Of a stretch of DNA of 64,000 bases, positions 57,927 to 64,000 are shown one piece after another. Position numbers and translations under genes: made by a program. The stretch covers positions 62,001 to 126,000 of the forward strand of contig MZZL01000136.1 in the NCBI GenBank assembly GCA_002749535.1, given 5' to 3'. The DNA is from Apophysomyces variabilis. Its lineage: Eukaryota; Mucoromycota; Mucoromycetes; Mucorales; Mucoraceae. Numbering within the stretch: the stretch's first letter is position 1; each line of letters opens with the position of its first letter. Under the pieces are notes generated by a model, which was given only the letters and a program-made list of their open reading frames with translations, searched no databases and had not been told where the DNA came from.

Positions 57927-60159
57927 ATGAACGATCGTCACAATCGACGTTCAGATCCTGCCGAATGTGAGCAGGGTTCTCATGGTAAAACCTGTTCTTT
58001 TCATTTTCTGGCATTCTCTCAACAAGCCATTTCGTCGCTTTGGTCTCAGGAAATGGACGGCAATGGATCAATGAGTTTGATCAGATGCATATAAGCGAGG
58101 TAAAAGAAAAAAGAAGAAAAAAAAAAGAAAAAAAAAGGAGGAGAAACGGAGGAGACTTACTTGGCTATTTTTCGGTTGAAGCAGCGGCAATCAAGGACAG
58201 ATAGAAAAGGTCGCATCTCCTTGAACCATTTGCTTAATTTTTCGTTTCCTGAACGACGACCGGAGCCGCCATTAGAAGGGCCTCCTAAGCACTTGCGCAA
58301 ATATCAGCCCTATCACAAAGAACGATTTGTGAATGCAAAGTAAGTAGTAGAAGAAAGAAGAAGGAGTAGTAAAGAAATAGGAAATAAAAAGAAACCCAAA
58401 CAAACAAATACCAGTTTTCGTTTTCTAGTCCGACCGTCTGGCGATTATGCCATCAATATGACGGACGCAGATGCTAACTTTGATTGGGATGACATCGAGC
58501 AAGTGGTATGTTGAATAAAATATATTGATGGAGGTAAGACTAAAGCATTTGTGATTAGCTTATTTCTGCTGCCAAGACACCCACCTGTCCAGTCTGTCTG
58601 TCAACTCCTGCAGCAGCCCGTGTGGCAAAATGTGGCCACGTCTTCTGTTTACCCTGCATTCTTCATCATATAGCAGTTGGAGACGATCCAAAGGCCCAAT
58701 GGAGAGACTGCCCTATATGCGGAGATATGATTTACGAATACGATCTCAAAAGCACCCGTCTGCTACCCTCTATTGCAACTTCTCGATGGGACGAAGAAGG
58801 ACCCTTGGAAGAAGTACTAGTAGGAGATCTGATCGACATGTGCCTTGTCCAACGCATGGGCCACGCTCTGATAGCTCTTCCCTTATCCAGCACAAAAACA
58901 GGGTCAACCTTCCATCATCCTACGACAGAAACAGCGCCAACGGTTTCTATAGGAGACTCACATCATGATCGCCATCATCATCATCATTGTAGCGGTACTA
59001 CACCAAGTATTCCATGGACATCAACACCCAGTGCATTAAATTTTGCGCGATTTATGTTTCCTAGTCCGGGATACATGGATGGCGAGTACAACCGAGATCT
59101 GCAGGAATTAAATCAGGCCCTGGAAGAAGCAAAGCAGTGGGATGCCACAGAAGAATTGACTTACATTTATGACAGCATCCAGTTGGTAAAAGACAAACAA
59201 AAGGAAGCGGTAACTCATAATGAAGAAAATGATGACCACAGCAACAACAACAACAGAGTGCGTGGACATTTTTTACCAGGTGCCAGTGCGGCCATGACAA
59301 AAGGAAAGCTTGGCCTAAGACACGTCCTTGTCGATGAGCATAGCCATTATCATGATATAAAAGAACAACAGGAAGCATCGTCGTCATTGGAAAACAACTA
59401 TTACTTTTATCAGGCAGCGGACGGACGAAATATATACCTACAACCTTTGGATATCAAGATTTTGAAACATGAGTTTGGCAGCTACGAGGCATTTCCTCCT
59501 CATTTACAAGCCATTATCACAGGTGTTGAAGAAACAGCTTTTACCGAGGTACGAAGAAGAACAGTAAAGCTGCACCTTGACTGATCGCATCCTTTTGGTT
59601 TTAGGATCTTCGAAAGAGACACAGGTATCTTAGCCATGTGCCTTTGACATGTGATGTTACTTTTATTGAAATCGATCTATCTGGAATTGTTTCGAAGGAG
59701 ACACTTGAATTCTTTGACGGTAAAACATGATTCAAGTATAAAATCATTTGAGAGTAACGCGCATTGTTATGGTTAGATGAACTGAAAGCACGCATGGAAA
59801 GACGACGGAAAGAAGAGGAAGAGAAGGATAAGGAGAAGAATACGGAAATGGCAGCCAAGGAGTCATTGGTATCTGAAGATACAGACCACGGTTATACTTT
59901 TGCATGTTCGAATGAGAGCTGGGATGATGATGAAGAGGAGATGCTTCAACATGTTCTGCGGCTGAGTGCTGCAGAACATCAAGAGCAGATGGAACGGAAT
60001 AACTCGATGCTTTTGACTGCAGTGGTTGAGGAGGATGATAGAGACATACATGAGACCTATGATACATATGATACATATGGATATGATGATGATGACGATG
60101 GCTATGCCGACCAAGATGTTTGGGACCATAACTTAATTAGAAGGAGACGAAAGGCATGA
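57927..60159 (+). CDS. RING E3 ubiquitin ligase, RNF10/Mag2 type
   Basis: Ribosome-associated ubiquitin ligase; RNF10 and yeast Mag2 modify small-subunit proteins during ribosome quality control. Seven exons: 57927-57984, 58050-58099, 58185-58339, 58415-58505, 58559-59548, 59605-59719 and 59777-60159, 613 residues. Before the RING comes the family block LNHLLNFSFPERR, then NFRFLVRP and FDWDDIEQV. The RING is C3HC4: C128-x2-C131-x11-C143-x-H145-x2-C148-x2-C151-x17-C169-x2-C172. YEYDLKS follows, as in RNF10. The second half has a histidine-rich stretch, YLQPLDIKILKHEFGSYEAFP, LRKRHRYLSHVPLTCDVTFIEIDLS, a charged coiled coil (RMERRRKEEEEKDKEK) and an acidic tail. The first two exons are less certain than the rest. 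Confidence 0.92.
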
Positions 60160-60318
60160 AAGAGCTTTGCCTCACTGTATGAGAATACAGCTTTAAAAAA
60201 TAAAAATAACTTCTTTTTCTCGCTCACGCTGCTGTTTGTATCAAAGGTAGACCGACAGTAAAAAGTGCACGCCTTATCATGCATTATGCAAAACCTTTGA
60301 TATTCACATATGAATGGG
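60160..60318. other. 3' flank of the RING gene
   Basis: AT-rich sequence with AATAAA-like words after the RING gene stop, leading into a cysteine-rich ORF on the other strand. Confidence 0.4.
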
Positions 60319-60708
60319 TTACTGTATCTCATAAGTAAGGAATAGGGAAGTAAAAAATTGCGCAAAGTGTAGCGCTGATAATCCATCAATGACAGCGGCA
60401 TAACAGGCCACATATCGGTCAAGTTCCTGACAGTAAATCATTGCGGTGCAGAGATAGTACCCTTCTCTGAATGCTTTAAATATCACGTCCATCAAGACCA
60501 AGCGATCACGAAAGTTAGCAAAACGAGCGACAGTTGGCGATCGGAAACAGGTCACTGTTGCATTCTTCATAAGATTACAACAGGTAAAATAACCTTGAAA
60601 AGCGTACAATGAACCTTCTGGCATAGAACGCTCCGCACACACGTTTTTGACGACAGGGCACCCACCTTCACGCTTCATGCAGCAACCAATGTCAAACAAG
60701 GATATCAT
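60319..60708 (-). CDS. Hypothetical cysteine-rich ORF
   Basis: 129 codons from an ATG at 60708. Cysteines are frequent in the first half (CC at 9-10, then singles, then another CC and one more). No signal peptide and no recognised domain. Another short open frame just upstream (60721-60909) is also cysteine-containing and ends SSCCCQ, so the two might be exons of one small gene or remnants of a decayed one. No conserved splice signals join them convincingly. Confidence 0.25.
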   Translation of the reverse strand: MISLFDIGCCMKREGGCPVVKNVCAERSMPEGSLYAFQGYFTCCNLMKNATVTCFRSPTVARFANFRDRLVLMDVIFKAFREGYYLCTAMIYCQELDRYVACYAAVIDGLSALHFAQFFTSLFLTYEIQ

Positions 60709-60909
60709 AAACTGTCATCATCATTGACAACAGCAGGAACTTTTATCAGTCTGTTGGCCAAGGGAAAGTGGAATTCTTAGTGGCGTTGAAAAAGAACCGT
60801 CGCAGCGATTCACCAGTGGAGTAATTTTGGCATAATTCTTTTCATGGCCAACTGACAGGCATGTCTTCCAGTTCATCTTTCCAATCGGATATTTCCGGTA
60901 TTTGATCAC

Positions 60910-63193
60910 GAATTCAAGGTCATCTTGTTTTTGAACTTGAATAACTTTTCCTCGTCTTTCCCTTCAACTTTGGCAGCGGTTCCAACGACGAGCCCCTATT
61001 AAAGTCTCCATCTCTTCAGGCTAATGCACTTTAAGCCTACCATTTTTACAAAGAATTATCCTTCATGAACTTGATGTAAATTTCCCTCCCAAGTCAAACA
61101 GGGAAGCATAACATTGTCTGATCTTATGCTTCGCTTGCGCGTATAGTATCAACGCAGCCTTTTTGCAAATTTGTACTCATCTCACGACGGCATACCTGCA
61201 TGCTAGTTTCCCTTGTTGATATTCCATTGTATTGAAACCATCTTCATAGCCGTTCGCTCGAGTATAAATATCAACCCATTTTAATGCGGCTGCTAAATCA
61301 TATAACTGTAGCTTTTGTCCGGTACGTAAGAATTCCTAGATTGGAAACATAGTATAAGCATGTCGGAAAACACATAATACTTGGTATAGATATTATTTGA
61401 ATCAATCTAACCATACGGACAATACATTTGTCTCACTTTCATACGAATTATAATTTTGCGCAAGATAGGTATACACTGCTAACACATGTTTACCGCTATC
61501 GTATTTAGTTGATGAGGTTTTTTATGCTACGAGGTTGTGCAATGGATAATGCTTGCATGGAAGCGACCAAAACTACACCATGAATATCACAATTGGTATC
61601 GAACTGCATCCCGCTGACGCTCTGCAATGGTCCCCTTGCCGTCCCTGCATTCATCTGACCCAGATTTCCTCCAATATCGTACCGTTGATTAGAACACTTG
61701 ACTTTTTAAGTAGATCTATCAACGCCGGAACTGCTCAAGATATCGATGTAACGGACGCTCTACCTGTGATAGAACAACTTACAAACCTTGTTCACTATAA
61801 CAATACTTCAGACCACGTACTTCTCCATTCTGTCTATCTTTGCAAATGGGGCTCTTGATTGTATCACTCTTTCCTTAAATTTTTACATATTGCTGCAATT
61901 GATATAATAGTATAGTCTGAATATGAATCGGCCAACAAATATCACAGCTCGGTGTCTTCGCTGCAACCAATTTACGTGGGAACCCACATATACTCGGCTA
62001 CGGAAAGACGTTTATGTTGTCCATACGTCGTGGATATTCATATAAGATCCGCACAAATCTGTTAACTTACTGCAAGCAGTGGGAATCCCATTTTTCGGTT
62101 TCCTATCATTCATTCACCGTGACAGGTTTGCTACGCAAGAAATCCCATCTTTACTGCATTCATCTAGTCTCTAAATGTCTATCTCGCTTTGCACCCGACA
62201 TCCTATGTTCTCTTATGCATTACCAAAAATGCCATCCCTTTTTCCGTTTCCCCGTCTGTCTTGCGACATTGAACCTAATCAGATACGTTTCGATGTCGAT
62301 CAATACCGTTACCCTAGTCACACTCCACTTAACAAAGCGGTATTCTCAGAAAAGGACAAACGGTAATGTTGTCAGCCTATTAGAAAAAATGATAAGAGAT
62401 TTGGAGTCAAGTCTGGCGACATTCCAAAAACACTGTATATAGGTACTACCGTTTCATGTGCATACAGACTCTCATGTCAAAGAAAACCTCGCCATTGCTC
62501 CTCTACTCCTATCACACTATTTTACCGCAAGCATGAGAAGACGAAAGACGCTTTAATTATATTAGGAACATATGAATAGGTGTAAATCTTTTAAACTTTT
62601 GGCGTTTAGCCACGGACCGATAGGACGTGGAATAACTAGGATCTCCGGTAACTTTAGGCCTCTTTAGCGCCCTTGTTTAACATCAATGCGCAGTCTTTGC
62701 GCAAAGCACGCGACTCATGTGTTAAGATTTCACTCGATTTGGAAAGCGGATGCATCGAACTCTCGGATGACATTGTTTATTGATTATCACTAAGACTCAT
62801 TTTTCTTTCCCTACCAGGTTCTGGCTATCTCGATATATATCTAGCTAAAACGTTTCATAACAAAAGGAAAAGATATGAAAAGTGAGGATTGGAGAAAGAA
62901 AAAAAGAAAGAGAACAGGAACAGGCCTTTCTATAGTTTATCTGCAAGGTTGTTATTTCGAACAAATAATAGGTGAGACTAGATTGCCCCAGTTTAGGGTA
63001 ACACAGATCGAGAAAAGAAGGGTTTAACTTGGAAATTTTTTGGATACAGAAAACTAGCCATCGATCGAACCATTTTTTTTGTAATTACAGCACTACGTTT
63101 AGAAAAGAAAGATTAAAAAAAAAAATCGAGGTATAGACAAAGAAGACCTAAAATAACAATAAAAAGAACAGAGATTGCGCGAATGCAAGTTAT
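60910..63193. other. Gene-poor interval
   Basis: About 2.3 kb without a supported gene. Plus-strand ORFs at 61553-61858 (101 codons) and 62014-62442 (142 codons) were read, but neither they nor plausible splice joins between them match a known family. An A/T-rich purine tract precedes 63190. Confidence 0.4.
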
Positions 63194-64000
63194 TCAAGGG
63201 TTAATGGGATCCTTTTGTGGAAAAAAATCGTTCCAAGTAAATTCCACAAGTTTGTCTTCCTCTAGCATTGTTGGTGATTGCGTAGGAGAGAAGTAGGAAG
63301 AGGAAGATGAATCAGAAGCACATGAAGGATCGATCGCAAGGGCAAACGAATCGCATGAGTTCGCAGGCGAAGGCAAAGGCATGGTAGGAAGCATTAAGGA
63401 TGAGCTTAAAGAGTGATGCAAGAAAAAAAGATCGTCTAGGTCAAACGATGGTAACGACAAAGCATGGTTATTTGTTGTTGTTGATAACGATTCTGTTGCT
63501 GCGCTGTTGTTGTTAGTCTTGTTATCATTGTTTATCTCATCGATCGATCGCTTCCTTGGTGGCTTTTTCTCAGGCTCTTCTCCTAGACGCTGACCACACC
63601 GCTGATGAGCGAGTGTTTCTAATATGCGCTCCAGATCATCTGAACCGACAAGGCTGCTGTTAGCCTTCCTTAGCAGACGGAAACTTTTATCGAAACTTAA
63701 TCGGGCCTGTTCATTGTGAGGTAATACATGGTCGGTGCGAATGGTGACAGCAAGCGTAAGAGACATGAAGAAAGGGTTGTAGAGGTATTTTTGTTGATCA
63801 TCTTCCAGCATTTGTTCCGCAATGTGAATGATTGTGTTGGCGGCTGTGATACAGGTGCTATGCTGTTCTTCCGATGCGTGAGAGATGAGGATTTGTACGG
63901 TGTAATACAGGAGATGATACGTCCTCGCAACAGAAGAAGGTACTTGTGTTGGCTTTCCATATTCAAGATACGATGGCAGATTCAATAGCCATTCCGTTAG
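63194..64000 (-). CDS. C-terminal part of a probable fungal transcription factor (truncated by window edge)
   Basis: Open frame running in from beyond 64000 and ending at the TAA at 63194, at least 268 residues. TEWLLNLPSYLEYG, then VARTYHLLYYTVQILI and CITAANTIIHIAEQML, resemble the all-helical middle homology region (Fungal_trans) of zinc-cluster regulators. The tail is serine/asparagine-rich with acidic-hydrophobic patches (LPSFDLDDLFFLHHSL, EEDKLVEFTWNDFFPQ) that look like activation domains. PPRKRS is a possible nuclear signal. The DNA-binding domain would lie outside the window, so the assignment is tentative. Confidence 0.6.
   Translation of the reverse strand, partial: LTEWLLNLPSYLEYGKPTQVPSSVARTYHLLYYTVQILISHASEEQHSTCITAANTIIHIAEQMLEDDQQKYLYNPFFMSLTLAVTIRTDHVLPHNEQARLSFDKSFRLLRKANSSLVGSDDLERILETLAHQRCGQRLGEEPEKKPPRKRSIDEINNDNKTNNNSAATESLSTTTNNHALSLPSFDLDDLFFLHHSLSSSLMLPTMPLPSPANSCDSFALAIDPSCASDSSSSSYFSPTQSPTMLEEDKLVEFTWNDFFPQKDPINP

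Noticed and set aside
61553..62442. Plus-strand ORFs of 101 and 142 codons as exons of one gene
   Set aside because: No splice join gave a recognisable protein and both lack family motifs.

Overview
The window looks like nuclear DNA of a filamentous early-diverging fungus, most likely Mucorales. The evidence is AT-rich spacers, many short GT-AG introns, a multi-exon gene of a family I recognise (from memory) only from Mucorales, and a normal set of eukaryotic housekeeping genes. Genus is not claimed. No tRNA, rRNA, CRISPR array or bacterial operon was seen.

Bases 1-36,000 form an accessory region dominated by duplicated and decaying genes. It holds four genes with a HET (heterokaryon-incompatibility-type) domain (1075-2376, 4876-6285, 7459-8727, 26803-28050) and two HET relics. 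Three copies of a decayed minus-strand gene lie convergent to HET genes. A broken short-chain dehydrogenase sits between two of those copies. There is a 235-bp tandem repeat array (13626-14535), an intron-rich gene with a PD-(D/E)XK-like motif (15041-17233) plus a relic of the same family, and an approximately 490-bp element bounded by inverted repeats (17422-17915). Two tandem F-box/LRR genes share near-identical promoters (18952-20691, 21878-23617), and a third F-box copy is truncated and inverted (34258-35535). A dead Tc1/mariner-like transposase (28204-28822) also lies here. One housekeeping gene, a Glo3-type ArfGAP (32310-34108), sits inside this region.

Bases 36,500-64,000 are a conserved core: an Anp1/Mnn9-type mannosyltransferase, the glutathione-degradation amidotransferase DUG3, nucleoporin Nup192/Nup205, an IP6-kinase-type inositol polyphosphate kinase, ribosomal protein uL30 (RPL7) with an intronic C/D snoRNA, a Ysc84-type SYLF-SH3 actin protein, an RNF10/Mag2-type RING ligase, and the C-terminal part of a probable transcription factor running off the right edge. 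Exon structures were worked out by hand from splice signals and conserved reading frames.

HET proteins act in self/non-self recognition in other fungi, and F-box proteins select targets for ubiquitin ligases. The clustering of HET, F-box/LRR and nuclease-like families in a rapidly duplicating segment makes this a candidate recognition or conflict locus. That reading is inference from family content and layout only.
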